Positions 16,305 through 24,896 of a DNA stretch of 64,000 nucleotides are shown in pieces. How positions within the stretch are numbered: position 1 is the stretch's first letter; each line of letters starts with the position of its first letter. Below the pieces are notes generated by a model. It saw only the letters and a program-made list of their open reading frames with translations. It did no database searches and had not been told where the DNA came from. The stretch spans positions 1 to 64,000 of the forward strand of contig JAGBHM010000004.1 of NCBI GenBank assembly GCA_017935505.1, read 5' to 3'. The stretch is from Bacteroidales bacterium (lineage in GTDB: Bacteria; Bacteroidota; Bacteroidia; Bacteroidales; UBA932). Made by a program: the position numbers and the translations under genes.

Positions 16305-17057
16305 ATGGCAGGATTATCGTCAAATCAAATAAAGTTTATCCGCTCCTTGTCCCAGAAAAAATTCAGACAGGAGAGCGGGCTGTTTGTTGCAGAAGGTGAA
16401 AAGATTGTAAATGAGGCTCTCTCCTCCCCTTTCAAGGTAAAAGCTGTTTACAGGAGTTCTGAAATTGGAGAAGAGTGTATGAAGCGGATAAGCAATCTTG
16501 CATCACCCTCTCCGGTTCTTGCTGTAATAGAGCAGCGCCGGGAAGAGTTGAGATTTGATGCCGACAAGCTTGCGGCACATCTGAGAAATGCAGCATCCGG
16601 AAATCCTCTTTTCCTTGCCCTCGACGGAGTAAAGGATCCGGGCAATATGGGCACAATAATACGTCTGGCGGACTGGTTCGGCATCGATGCCATATTTGCA
16701 TCACATGAGAGCGTTGAGATCTACAATCCTAAAGTTGTTCAGGCAACCATGGGTGCAATATTCCGCAAGCCGGTGATATATGCAGATCTTGGTGAGGTAA
16801 TAGAGACATTTACCAAGGCCGGAATGGCTGTGCACGGCACATTCCTCAACGGAAAGAACTTATATGAAACCAAAAATATACAGAAGAGCGGACTCATTGT
16901 TATGGGAAGCGAATCATTCGGCATATCAAAGGAGATAGAAGAAAAAATAACTTCCAAGTTGTTGATACCACCATATCCGGCTGATGCCCAGACAAGCGAA
17001 TCGCTCAATGTTGCAATTGCAACTGCAATTATCTGTGCAGAATTCCGTAGACCATAA
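16305..17057 (+). CDS. TrmH/SpoU-family RNA 2'-O-methyltransferase
   Basis: A 250-aa SPOUT-class methyltransferase that would methylate a 2'-OH in rRNA or tRNA using SAM. The N-terminal substrate-binding domain includes LSQKKFRQESGLFVAEGEKIVNEAL. The catalytic trefoil-knot domain has ALDGVKDPGNMGTIIRLADWFG, IVMGSESFGISKEI and PPYPADAQTSESLNVAIATAI. It resembles the RlmB/TsnR group but differs from the true RlmB found at 18170-18919. Target nucleotide unknown. Its stop codon overlaps the next start by one base. Confidence 0.9.
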   Translation: MAGLSSNQIKFIRSLSQKKFRQESGLFVAEGEKIVNEALSSPFKVKAVYRSSEIGEECMKRISNLASPSPVLAVIEQRREELRFDADKLAAHLRNAASGNPLFLALDGVKDPGNMGTIIRLADWFGIDAIFASHESVEIYNPKVVQATMGAIFRKPVIYADLGEVIETFTKAGMAVHGTFLNGKNLYETKNIQKSGLIVMGSESFGISKEIEEKITSKLLIPPYPADAQTSESLNVAIATAIICAEFRRP

Positions 17058-18175
17058 TGAAAATCTTTTTTTTGACACTGCTGGCTGCATATACCGGCGG
17101 TAACCTTTATATATTTATAAAATCACTGCATCTGCTTCAGGGAGCCTCCTTGTGCAGCAAGATTATCTATTCAATACTTTTCTGGCTCATAGCCTTCTCT
17201 CTGTTCATCTCCCTTTTCACAAGAGATGTTGATTACCCCACCGCCATTGGAAGGGGCATCTTCATAACCGGTTCAGTATGGATGGTCTTTACATTGTATA
17301 TGGTTCTTGCCCTGCTTGTTACAGATATCATCAGGATTGCAATGCCGTCGCTGCGCGCCACAATGGAGAATTATGGCCTCCTTTGTGCCCTTGGAGCCAC
17401 ACTTCTGCTGCTTCTGTACGGATATCTGAACTATCGCAACCCCCAGATCAATAAAATTCAGGTAGAATCACCTCTCAGCAAAGAGGTCACTACTCCTCAA
17501 AAAACAATAAAAATAGTGGCAATCAGCGATGTCCACTTGGGTAATGGAACCGGTAAAAAGCTGCTGGGCAAATATGTACAAATGATCAACAGGCAGAATG
17601 CCGATATAGTGTTTATTGCCGGAGACCTGATAGACAACTCCGTAAAGCCGCTCTACAAGATGGAGATGGCTGATGAGTTGAAGAAAGTTAATGCAACCAT
17701 GGGAATCTACATGGTACCAGGAAATCATGAGTATATCAGCGGAATCGGAGCAAGCATGGAGTTTATCAGACAGAGCGGCATAAAACTGCTTAAGGACTCT
17801 GTTGTGACACTCCCATGCGGCATTACACTTATTGGAAGAGATGACCGTTCAAACAGAGAGAGAAAACCTCTTGAAGAGCTCGTTATGCAGGCAAAAGATG
17901 CCGGGGCTGAAAATCCGGTGGTTCTGCTCGACCATCAGCCATATGAATTGGCAAAAAGTGACTCTCTGGGAATATTCCTCCAAATAAGCGGCCACACCCA
18001 TCGTGGACAGGTATGGCCTCTAAATTGGCTCACCGACAAAATCTACGAGCAGAGTCACGGTTACCGCAAGTGGAAAAACTCCCACATCTATGTATCAAGC
18101 GGTCTATCTCTCTGGGGCCCGCCATTCAGGATAGGCACCAAAAGCGATATGGCCGTAATTGAAATCAAACTATAA
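17057..18175 (+). CDS. Membrane-anchored calcineurin-like metallophosphoesterase
   Basis: A 372-aa protein with four predicted N-terminal membrane helices (residues ~1-125) and a cytosol- or periplasm-facing phosphoesterase domain. All five metal-binding blocks are present: ISDVHLGNG, IAGDLIDN, PGNHEY, LLDHQPYE and SGHTHRGQVWP, as in YkuE/YaeI-type enzymes. Such proteins hydrolyse phosphate esters such as lipid intermediates; the substrate here is not evident. ATG overlaps the preceding TAA by one base, so translation is coupled. Its stop overlaps the convergent rlmB stop region by six bases. Confidence 0.9.
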   Translation: MKIFFLTLLAAYTGGNLYIFIKSLHLLQGASLCSKIIYSILFWLIAFSLFISLFTRDVDYPTAIGRGIFITGSVWMVFTLYMVLALLVTDIIRIAMPSLRATMENYGLLCALGATLLLLLYGYLNYRNPQINKIQVESPLSKEVTTPQKTIKIVAISDVHLGNGTGKKLLGKYVQMINRQNADIVFIAGDLIDNSVKPLYKMEMADELKKVNATMGIYMVPGNHEYISGIGASMEFIRQSGIKLLKDSVVTLPCGITLIGRDDRSNRERKPLEELVMQAKDAGAENPVVLLDHQPYELAKSDSLGIFLQISGHTHRGQVWPLNWLTDKIYEQSHGYRKWKNSHIYVSSGLSLWGPPFRIGTKSDMAVIEIKL

Positions 18176-18919
18176 ATTAGCTACAGTTCTCTGTCTTACA
18201 GCCTCATAGAGCACAACTGAAGTTGCAACAGATACATTCAGCGAGCCGATATGGCCTGCCATAGGTATTTTTGCTTCGGCATCTGCAAGTTTGCGCATTC
18301 CGTCAGAAATGCCCTTATCCTCTGCACCCATTACAATGGCTGTAGGTTTTGTAAAGTCTACATCATAGATATACCCCTCAGCCTTTTCTGTTGCCGCAAC
18401 TATCTGGAATCCACTCTCAAGAAGATAATAAGCCGCAGTCTTCAGATTCGGAACTTTGGAGACATTCATTCTGAGCAGTGCACCTGCCGAAGTCTTTATT
18501 GCATCCGGAGTTATCGATGCTCCGCCCTTTGCAGGCAGAATTATTGATGAGACACCTGCACACTCTGCAGTACGTGCTATTGCGCCGAAATTGCGCACAT
18601 CGCTTACACCGTCGAGCATAAGTACAAGTGGAGCTGCATAACGGGAAAGGGCATTCTCTATGGCCTGTTCAAGTGGGGTATAATCCAGAGTTGCCATCTG
18701 GGCAATGACTCCCTGATGTCTGGCCCTGGTTATTTTGTTCAAGCGCTCAATTGGAACAAACTGGAAAGGTATCTCCTTCTGTTGCAGCAATGTTATCAGA
18801 TCATGGAACTGTGTACCGTCCAATCCCTTCTTCAATAATACTTTTTCAATATTTTTGCCGGCTGCAATTGCCTCAAAAACAGGATGCATTCCAAATAAAT
18901 AGTTAATTTTCTCTTCCAT
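18170..18919 (-). CDS. rlmB: 23S rRNA (guanosine-2'-O-)-methyltransferase RlmB
   Basis: A 249-aa SPOUT methyltransferase for the conserved G2251 2'-O position of 23S rRNA. It starts with YLFGMHPVFEAIAAGK, typical of the RlmB N-terminal L30e-like domain, and has RARHQGVIAQM, LDGVSDVRNFGAIARTAECAG, VMGAEDKGIS and IPMAGHIGSLNVSVATSVVLYE. It is the last gene of a seven-gene minus-strand run, 9 bases after the ABC-F gene, and shares ribosome-related themes with it. Confidence 0.94.
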   Translation of the reverse strand: MEEKINYLFGMHPVFEAIAAGKNIEKVLLKKGLDGTQFHDLITLLQQKEIPFQFVPIERLNKITRARHQGVIAQMATLDYTPLEQAIENALSRYAAPLVLMLDGVSDVRNFGAIARTAECAGVSSIILPAKGGASITPDAIKTSAGALLRMNVSKVPNLKTAAYYLLESGFQIVAATEKAEGYIYDVDFTKPTAIVMGAEDKGISDGMRKLADAEAKIPMAGHIGSLNVSVATSVVLYEAVRQRTVANL

Positions 18920-18928
18920 GACCCATAT

Positions 18929-20884
18929 TTATGTAAGTTCTATCCACTCTTCCATTTTAAGGTCGAGCTTCTCTTTTGTCTCTTTATATTCAACCGACAG
19001 TTTTTCTATCTCACCACTATCGGTTGTTGATGAAAGTTTCTCTTCAAGCTCTTTCAGATTATCCTCCAGTTGCGCAATCTCCTTTTCGCATTTGTCTATT
19101 TTGTTCTGCAGTTTGCGTCTCTCACGATCCCTCTCCTTCTGCTCCTGATAAGAGAGCTGCGAAGGGGTCGGAGCTGCAATATTCTTGGCAGAGGCACCCT
19201 GTGCAGAGGTCTGTGCTCCCGATGATGCCGGAGAATCAGATGAAGAGGCTTTACGTTCAAGCTCATTGAGATTCTCAAGGCGTTTTCTGTGAAGGAAATC
19301 CTCTACACCACCCAGATGCTCCTTAACCTTTCCATCCCTGAATTCATAGATCTTGTCAACCAGACCGTCGAGAAAATCACGGTCATGGGAGACTATCACC
19401 AATGTGCCGTCATACGCCTGCAGGGCCTGTTTAAGGATATCCTTCGAAATCAGGTCCATATGGTTTGTAGGCTCATCAAGTGCCAGGAGATTGTGCGGCT
19501 TGAGCATAAGTTTGGCCATTGCAAGACGGGCCCTTTCACCACCACTCAATACTGCAACTTTCTTGTCAATATCCTCTCCTCTGAAAAGGAAAGCGGCAAG
19601 GATATCTCTCAGTTTTGTACGTATATCACCAACTGCAATCCTATCTAATGTATCAAATACAGTGCAGTTTTTATCTAAAACATCTTCTTGATTCTGAGCA
19701 TAATAACCCATATCAACATTATATCCCAAAGCAGCCTCGCCATCTATAGGAAAAAGTTCTTTGGTAATAATTTTCATAAGGGTGGTCTTACCCTCTCCAT
19801 TACGGCCGACAAAGGCTATCTTCTCTCCTCTCTCTATGGTGACATTAACATTGTCGATCACCACTTTGCTGCCATAGCCGATTGTGGCATCCTTTGCCTT
19901 GAAGACAATCTGTCCGGCACGCGGAGCCGGCGGAAACTTTACAGAGAGGGCACTCTTGTCCTCCTCATCAATTTCAATTCGCTCAAGTTTGTCGAGCTGT
20001 TTTATACGGCTCTGCACCTGATTGCTCTTTGTTGCTTTGTAGCGGAACCTCTCAATGAACTCCTCTGTCTTCTCTATCATCTTCTGCTGGTTCTCATAAG
20101 CTGCCTTCTGCTGCTCCATGCGCTCTTTTCTGAGAACTTTATATTTGGAGTAAGGCACCTTATAATCATATATCTTACCCAGCATTATCTCAACTGTGCG
20201 GGTTGTTATATTGTCGAGGAACTTGCGGTCGTGCGAAATGAGCACAATCGAACCGGGGAATGATTTCAAATAGTTCTCAAACCACTCAATAGACTCTATA
20301 TCAAGGTGGTTGGTAGGCTCATCCAATAAAAGCACATCCGGTTTGCGCAGTAGTACTTTGGCCAGTTCTATACGCATGTTCCAACCCTGGCTGAATGTTG
20401 AGGTGGGTCTGTCGAGTTCATCTCTTTTGAAGCCAAGGCCCAGCAGAATCTTCTCTGTCTGAGACTGTATAGGCTCTGACTCCATTACCGAAACCCTGTC
20501 GGAATACTCATTCAATTTTATAATGAGGTTGTTGTACTCCCTGCTTTCATAATCGGTATGCTCGCCTAGCTCTGCAGTGAGGCGGTCTATCTTGTCATGC
20601 AGCTCAAAAAGTTCAGAAAAGGCTGTGAGTGCCTCCTCCATCACTGTCTTATCCTTTGCATGCTCCATCTGCTGAGGAAGATATCCTATAGTAAGCCCCG
20701 ACGGAACCATAACCTTTCCCTCCGTAGGCTGGTTTATGCCAAGAATTATCTTGAGCAGTGTGGATTTACCCGCACCGTTCTTGCCGACAAGACCGATTCT
20801 GTCATTGTCGCTTATATGGAAATTTATATCGCTGAAAAGATTATACCCTCCAAACGACACTGTCAGGTTATTAATTGATATCAC
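18929..20884 (-). CDS. ABC-F family ATPase
   Basis: A 651-aa soluble protein with two ABC ATPase domains and no transmembrane part, the ABC-F layout of ribosome-associated factors (Uup/EttA/YheS-like). Domain 1 has GKNGAGKSTLL, FSQGWNMRIELA and LLLDEPTNHLD. Domain 2 has GRNGEGKTTLM, LSGGERARLAMAKLML and LALDEPTNHMD. The inter-domain linker (~240-310) is charged and helical, with the P-site-tRNA-interaction-like region FIERFRYKATKSNQVQSRIK. The C-terminus is an Ala/Ser linker plus a Glu/Lys coiled coil. The start appears to be GTG at 20884, overlapping tatC by 14 bases. Antibiotic resistance cannot be inferred. Confidence 0.92.
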   Translation of the reverse strand: MISINNLTVSFGGYNLFSDINFHISDNDRIGLVGKNGAGKSTLLKIILGINQPTEGKVMVPSGLTIGYLPQQMEHAKDKTVMEEALTAFSELFELHDKIDRLTAELGEHTDYESREYNNLIIKLNEYSDRVSVMESEPIQSQTEKILLGLGFKRDELDRPTSTFSQGWNMRIELAKVLLRKPDVLLLDEPTNHLDIESIEWFENYLKSFPGSIVLISHDRKFLDNITTRTVEIMLGKIYDYKVPYSKYKVLRKERMEQQKAAYENQQKMIEKTEEFIERFRYKATKSNQVQSRIKQLDKLERIEIDEEDKSALSVKFPPAPRAGQIVFKAKDATIGYGSKVVIDNVNVTIERGEKIAFVGRNGEGKTTLMKIITKELFPIDGEAALGYNVDMGYYAQNQEDVLDKNCTVFDTLDRIAVGDIRTKLRDILAAFLFRGEDIDKKVAVLSGGERARLAMAKLMLKPHNLLALDEPTNHMDLISKDILKQALQAYDGTLVIVSHDRDFLDGLVDKIYEFRDGKVKEHLGGVEDFLHRKRLENLNELERKASSSDSPASSGAQTSAQGASAKNIAAPTPSQLSYQEQKERDRERRKLQNKIDKCEKEIAQLEDNLKELEEKLSSTTDSGEIEKLSVEYKETKEKLDLKMEEWIELT

Positions 20885-21665
20885 GACAAACCAATATACT
20901 TAATTCATACAGTCCATAAAGAGGAAGTCCCACCGCCATCAGGGTAAACGGGTCACCACTTGGTGTAATGAGGGCAGCAAGCATCAGTAGCACCACAAAG
21001 GCATGGCGACGGTATTTTTTCAGAAAATCTCGCGTAAGCACTCCCAGTCTCGAAAGTATTGCAGCCAGCGAAGGCATCTCAAAGACAACTCCCATTATGA
21101 GTATCAGCCATGTGAACATGGAGATATATGACTGCAGTGAAATCTGGTTCACAACCTCGCTGCTCACCTGATATGTTCCCAGAAATCTCAGTGTGAGAGG
21201 AAATATCAGATAATATCCCACAAGCACACCTATAAAGAAGAGTATAGCTGCAAATGAGAATGCTCCTTGGGCCGCCCTCTTCTCATTTTCATACAGTGCA
21301 GGCTTGATAAAGAGCCACAGCTGGTAGAGAATGAAAGGTGTGGAGATAACCAGCGCAAAATAGAATGTGGTGCTTATATGCAGAAAGAATTGTGCCGACA
21401 AATCGATATTGATAAGTTCCAGTTTGAATGGAGACAATGGTGCTCCGCCCATGTAGACCAAAATCTTATCTATCAGACGGTACAATAAAAAATCTGAACT
21501 TATGGGGGCCAGCACCACTTTGTCGAAAACAAAGTCTTTGGCTGCAAATATACCCGCCATAAGAACCACAATAAGGATTGCACTTCTGAAAAGCACCTTG
21601 CGCAATTCATCAAGATGCTCCCAGAATGTCATTTCTTCCGAATTACTCACCTTTTTTTGGCTCAT
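20871..21665 (-). CDS. tatC: Twin-arginine translocase subunit TatC
   Basis: A 264-aa polytopic membrane protein, the signal-peptide receptor of the Tat pathway that exports folded proteins. It shows MTFWEHLDELRKVLFRS at the N-terminus, the conserved FWEHLDELR motif, six hydrophobic segments, the periplasmic EKRAAQGAFSFAAILFF region and the C-terminal AALITPSGDPFTLMAVGLPLYGLYE. A short extra loop (residues ~55-90) between TM1 and the next conserved stretch is common in Bacteroidota. It overlaps tatA by 23 bases. Confidence 0.96.
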   Translation of the reverse strand: MSQKKVSNSEEMTFWEHLDELRKVLFRSAILIVVLMAGIFAAKDFVFDKVVLAPISSDFLLYRLIDKILVYMGGAPLSPFKLELINIDLSAQFFLHISTTFYFALVISTPFILYQLWLFIKPALYENEKRAAQGAFSFAAILFFIGVLVGYYLIFPLTLRFLGTYQVSSEVVNQISLQSYISMFTWLILIMGVVFEMPSLAAILSRLGVLTRDFLKKYRRHAFVVLLMLAALITPSGDPFTLMAVGLPLYGLYELSILVCRDIN

Positions 21666-21840
21666 CTTTATTTATATCCTCCTCAATCCCCTTCACACCA
21701 TCTTTAAAACTTTTCACACCCTTTCCTATACCTCTCATAAGCTCAGGAATTTTCTTACCGCCAAAAAGCAAAAGTACAATAAGTGCAATAATGATGATTT
21801 CACCGGCACCAAAATTTCCTAAAAAAAGCAAACTCTTCAT
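21643..21840 (-). CDS. tatA: Sec-independent translocase subunit TatA
   Basis: A 65-aa protein with one N-terminal hydrophobic helix (FGAGEIIIIALIVLLLFGGKKIPEL), the FGGKKIPEL hinge and an amphipathic helix (MRGIGKGVKSFKDGVKG), then an acidic/basic tail. It pairs with TatC to form the pore. The ATG at 21840 is preferred over a TTG two codons upstream. No separate TatB is seen, which fits a minimal TatAC system. Confidence 0.95.
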   Translation of the reverse strand: MKSLLFLGNFGAGEIIIIALIVLLLFGGKKIPELMRGIGKGVKSFKDGVKGIEEDINKDEPKKGE

Positions 21841-21866
21841 AATCAAGTTATATTAAATATTAAATA

Positions 21867-22280
21867 TTACAAATTGTCAAAATATGGTATAATCTTATCT
21901 ATCAGGCTCTTTGGAGCTCTTGTTGGCCTTCTGGTATCGGAATGGATGAAACCTAGCACCACTGTTCCGTAGCATGCGAGTTCACCATTCTGGTTATATA
22001 TTTCATTCTTGATCTCCATCTTTGCCATAGGAATCTTTTCAATCCTTGAAACCACCTTAAGCCTCTCTCCCATCTTTGTAGGAAGTTTGTAATGGCACTC
22101 TACAGAGACAACAGGCAGCATGATTCCAGCCTTTTCAATCTCCTGGATTGGAAGTCCCATATCGGCCAGCATCTGCACCCTGCCCAACTCAAAATACCTT
22201 ACATAATTGGAGTGGTGCACAATCCCCATAAGATCTGTTTCGTAATACCTTACATCAAAAAAAGTCTCAGATACAACCAT
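21867..22280 (-). CDS. Hotdog-fold acyl-CoA thioesterase (YbgC/FcbC family)
   Basis: A 137-aa hotdog-fold protein. RYYETDLMGIVHHSNYVRYFELGRVQ carries the Asp and His arrangement (Y-x-D-x-M/G-V-H-x-NY) of 4-hydroxybenzoyl-CoA thioesterase-like enzymes. It probably hydrolyses acyl-CoA thioesters in the cytoplasm; chain preference is unknown. It lies between the P-type ATPase (6-base gap) and tatA (26-base gap to its ATG). Confidence 0.9.
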   Translation of the reverse strand: MVVSETFFDVRYYETDLMGIVHHSNYVRYFELGRVQMLADMGLPIQEIEKAGIMLPVVSVECHYKLPTKMGERLKVVSRIEKIPMAKMEIKNEIYNQNGELACYGTVVLGFIHSDTRRPTRAPKSLIDKIIPYFDNL

Positions 22281-22286
22281 ACTGCA

Positions 22287-24881
22287 TTATCTTTTTCTTT
22301 TCATTATAAATCTCATGAACTCCCCTGCCCAGAGAACCAGCGATGTTGATGCAACAATCACCACCCAATCCACAAGTTCCAAAGGTTCTGTTCTGAAAAA
22401 TCCTCCGCCAAACTGCACTATTGCAATCTGCAACAGCAATATCACTGCAGCAATGAAGAGGAATGAACGGTTCTCCTTCAGTTTGTAGAAAGCAGAATTA
22501 TATCCTCCCAAAGTGCGGGCATTGAACATGTTCCAAAACTGTAACATTACAAATATGGTAAAGAACTCCGACAATTCATATACCGAAATGTCATTATCTG
22601 CCATATAGTGGAAGAGAAGAACCATCAATACCGCCAGGAAGAAGATTCCCTGGCCAAATATGTTCCACATCATTCCCTTGCTTACAATAAAATCACCGGC
22701 CTTGCGTGGTGCCTTCTCCATAACCTCCTTATAAGAGGGCTCCGTTGCCAAAGCGAGCGCTGCAAATGTATCCATTATGAGATTCACCCATAACATTTGG
22801 GTTACAGTCAACGGAAACTCTATGCCAATAAAAGGGCCTATAAGAGCTGTAAGCAGGGCCACTACATTTATGGTAAGCTGAAACTGGATGAATTTCTGTA
22901 TATTCAAATATATCGAACGTCCCCACTGTACTGCATTTACAACACTGGCAAACGAATCATCCAACAGAATGATGTCACTGGCCTCCTTGGCAACGGCAGT
23001 ACCACTTCCCATAGAGAGTCCCACATCTGCATAATTGAGAGCCGGTGCATCATTGGTACCGTCTCCGGTAACTGCCACAACCTCCCCTGACTCCTGCAAC
23101 AGTCTCACAAGACGCATCTTGTCCGATGGTCTGGCTCTGGACATTACCTTAATTCTCACAGCGGCCTCGCGTGCACTCTCTTCATCAAGAGCGGCAAAAT
23201 CCGAGCCTGTGATAAAATTGGAATCATCATCGCTCTCCAGCCACAAACCTGCCTGTCGGGCAATTTCTATCGCTGTAAGAGAAGTATCTCCAGTAACTAT
23301 TTTTACCTTTATACCAGCTTTCATGCATTGCTGCATCGCTGCCGGCACATCCTCCCTTATAGGATCTGCAATTGCAACAAAGCCTGTAAATTGGAGATCA
23401 GCTGTTGATATGAGCTCCTCTATTGCAATATCTTTTTTAGAATAATCTATCTCTGCAACGGCAAATCCCAAACACCTCATACCTTTGGCCTGATACTTTT
23501 TAACCTCTTCGGCTTGAGCAGAGAGATCACCTTTGCAGCATCTTCCCAATACAATTTCAGGAGCTCCTTTTATGAAAAGGAAGAGAGGATACCCCTCCAC
23601 TCTCCTCTCCAGCAAGGCAGAACAGTCACACAAAGTTGCCATATATTTCCTTTCAGTATTGAAAAGGAGCCTCTGTACAACCTTGCACTTCTCCCTGTAA
23701 TATATGTAATCAAATGAATTCTTTGCAAGATATGCCAATAATGCGCCCTCTGTAGGGTTGCCAATTGCTGAGACATTTCCACCATTCTCCTCAAGGAATG
23801 CAGTGCTGTTTGCAGAAACTGCTATCGCAAAATTCTCATCTGCAGGAGCAGAAAAATATTGCACCTGCATTTTGTTCTGAGTGAGAGTTCCTGTTTTGTC
23901 TGTACATATGACAGTTGCAGCTCCCATCGTTTCACACGCATGCATTTTCCTCACCAGTGTATTGCTGGCAGTCATTTTGCGCATGCTGTATGCAAGGCTT
24001 AATGTCACACTCATTGCAAGTCCTTCAGGAACAGCAACTACAATTAATGTAACCGCTATCATGAAGAAACTCAGCAGGAGTTCAAAATTCTCCAGAGTAG
24101 CCTCAAATGTAAGTTTTCCCACAGCAGCATCTCTTATCACCAATGCAACGAAGGTTAATGCCGCTACGGCAAATCCGACCTTGCCAATAACACTGCTTAA
24201 ACTGTGCAATTGTTTGTCGAGAGGTGTTTCAGCTCCAGTAATTTCACTTGCCTGACGGGCTGTTTTGCCAATCTCTGTATTGTCTCCTACACTCTTCACT
24301 TCAAAAACGCCATCACCCTCTGTTACAGTGGTTCCCCTGTAGACATAATTGGGAGAATATGCCCCAGAGAATGTTTCAACATGCACATGTGTCTTTGGAG
24401 AATCTTTACTCTCTCCATTGAGGCTGGATTCATTTACCGCAAGGTCCATAGATTCCAGCAAGGCTCCATCGGCCGGTATTTCATCGCCTTGGGCCAGAAC
24501 CACTATATCACCTACAACTACCTCATTCTTTGGAATCTGGCATACAGCCCCATTTCTGAACACCTTCACCAGAACAGAGTCATTAACCTTATTGAGAATA
24601 TCAAACTCTTTCCCAGCCTTGAATTCATTGATGAACGAGAGAAATGTAGCCAGAAATACTGCCAGAATGATTCCCAGGCTCTCCACCATCGAGCCATGGA
24701 AATATCCGGTAATTAATGAAAGCAATGTAGCGAACAATAGGAGTTTTATTATCGGGTCATTGAATTTGCCCAATAACAATTTAACCCAACTCTCCCTTGC
24801 GGGAGGAGTCAGGTCATTTGTGCCCCAACGGGCCCTGCTCTCATTTACCTGATTATCTGTCAGACCTTTATATGAGTGCAT
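22287..24881 (-). CDS. P-type Ca2+-translocating ATPase (PMCA/SERCA-like)
   Basis: An 864-aa P2-type cation ATPase. Motifs in order: N-terminal cation-ATPase domain (GLTDNQVNESRARWGTNDL), actuator-domain LNGES, M4 VPEGLAM, phosphorylation site DKTGTLTQN, KGAPEIVL, hinge TGDGTNDAPAL, and M6 NLIMDTFAALALATEPS. These match calcium-transporting ATPases, with the M4 P-E-G-L and M6 N-xx-MD ion residues present. The ATG at 24881 is used rather than a TTG at 24893. It lies 15 bases after the valS stop in the same run. The exact ion (Ca2+ versus Mn2+) is inferred from the family. Confidence 0.92.
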   Translation of the reverse strand: MHSYKGLTDNQVNESRARWGTNDLTPPARESWVKLLLGKFNDPIIKLLLFATLLSLITGYFHGSMVESLGIILAVFLATFLSFINEFKAGKEFDILNKVNDSVLVKVFRNGAVCQIPKNEVVVGDIVVLAQGDEIPADGALLESMDLAVNESSLNGESKDSPKTHVHVETFSGAYSPNYVYRGTTVTEGDGVFEVKSVGDNTEIGKTARQASEITGAETPLDKQLHSLSSVIGKVGFAVAALTFVALVIRDAAVGKLTFEATLENFELLLSFFMIAVTLIVVAVPEGLAMSVTLSLAYSMRKMTASNTLVRKMHACETMGAATVICTDKTGTLTQNKMQVQYFSAPADENFAIAVSANSTAFLEENGGNVSAIGNPTEGALLAYLAKNSFDYIYYREKCKVVQRLLFNTERKYMATLCDCSALLERRVEGYPLFLFIKGAPEIVLGRCCKGDLSAQAEEVKKYQAKGMRCLGFAVAEIDYSKKDIAIEELISTADLQFTGFVAIADPIREDVPAAMQQCMKAGIKVKIVTGDTSLTAIEIARQAGLWLESDDDSNFITGSDFAALDEESAREAAVRIKVMSRARPSDKMRLVRLLQESGEVVAVTGDGTNDAPALNYADVGLSMGSGTAVAKEASDIILLDDSFASVVNAVQWGRSIYLNIQKFIQFQLTINVVALLTALIGPFIGIEFPLTVTQMLWVNLIMDTFAALALATEPSYKEVMEKAPRKAGDFIVSKGMMWNIFGQGIFFLAVLMVLLFHYMADNDISVYELSEFFTIFVMLQFWNMFNARTLGGYNSAFYKLKENRSFLFIAAVILLLQIAIVQFGGGFFRTEPLELVDWVVIVASTSLVLWAGEFMRFIMKRKR

Positions 24882-24896
24882 AATCCAAAGCAATTA

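Noticed and set aside
19688..20263. 191-codon plus-strand frame opposite the ABC-F gene
   Set aside because: Antisense to the conserved ABC-F linker and second ATPase domain; no supporting start signal or domain.
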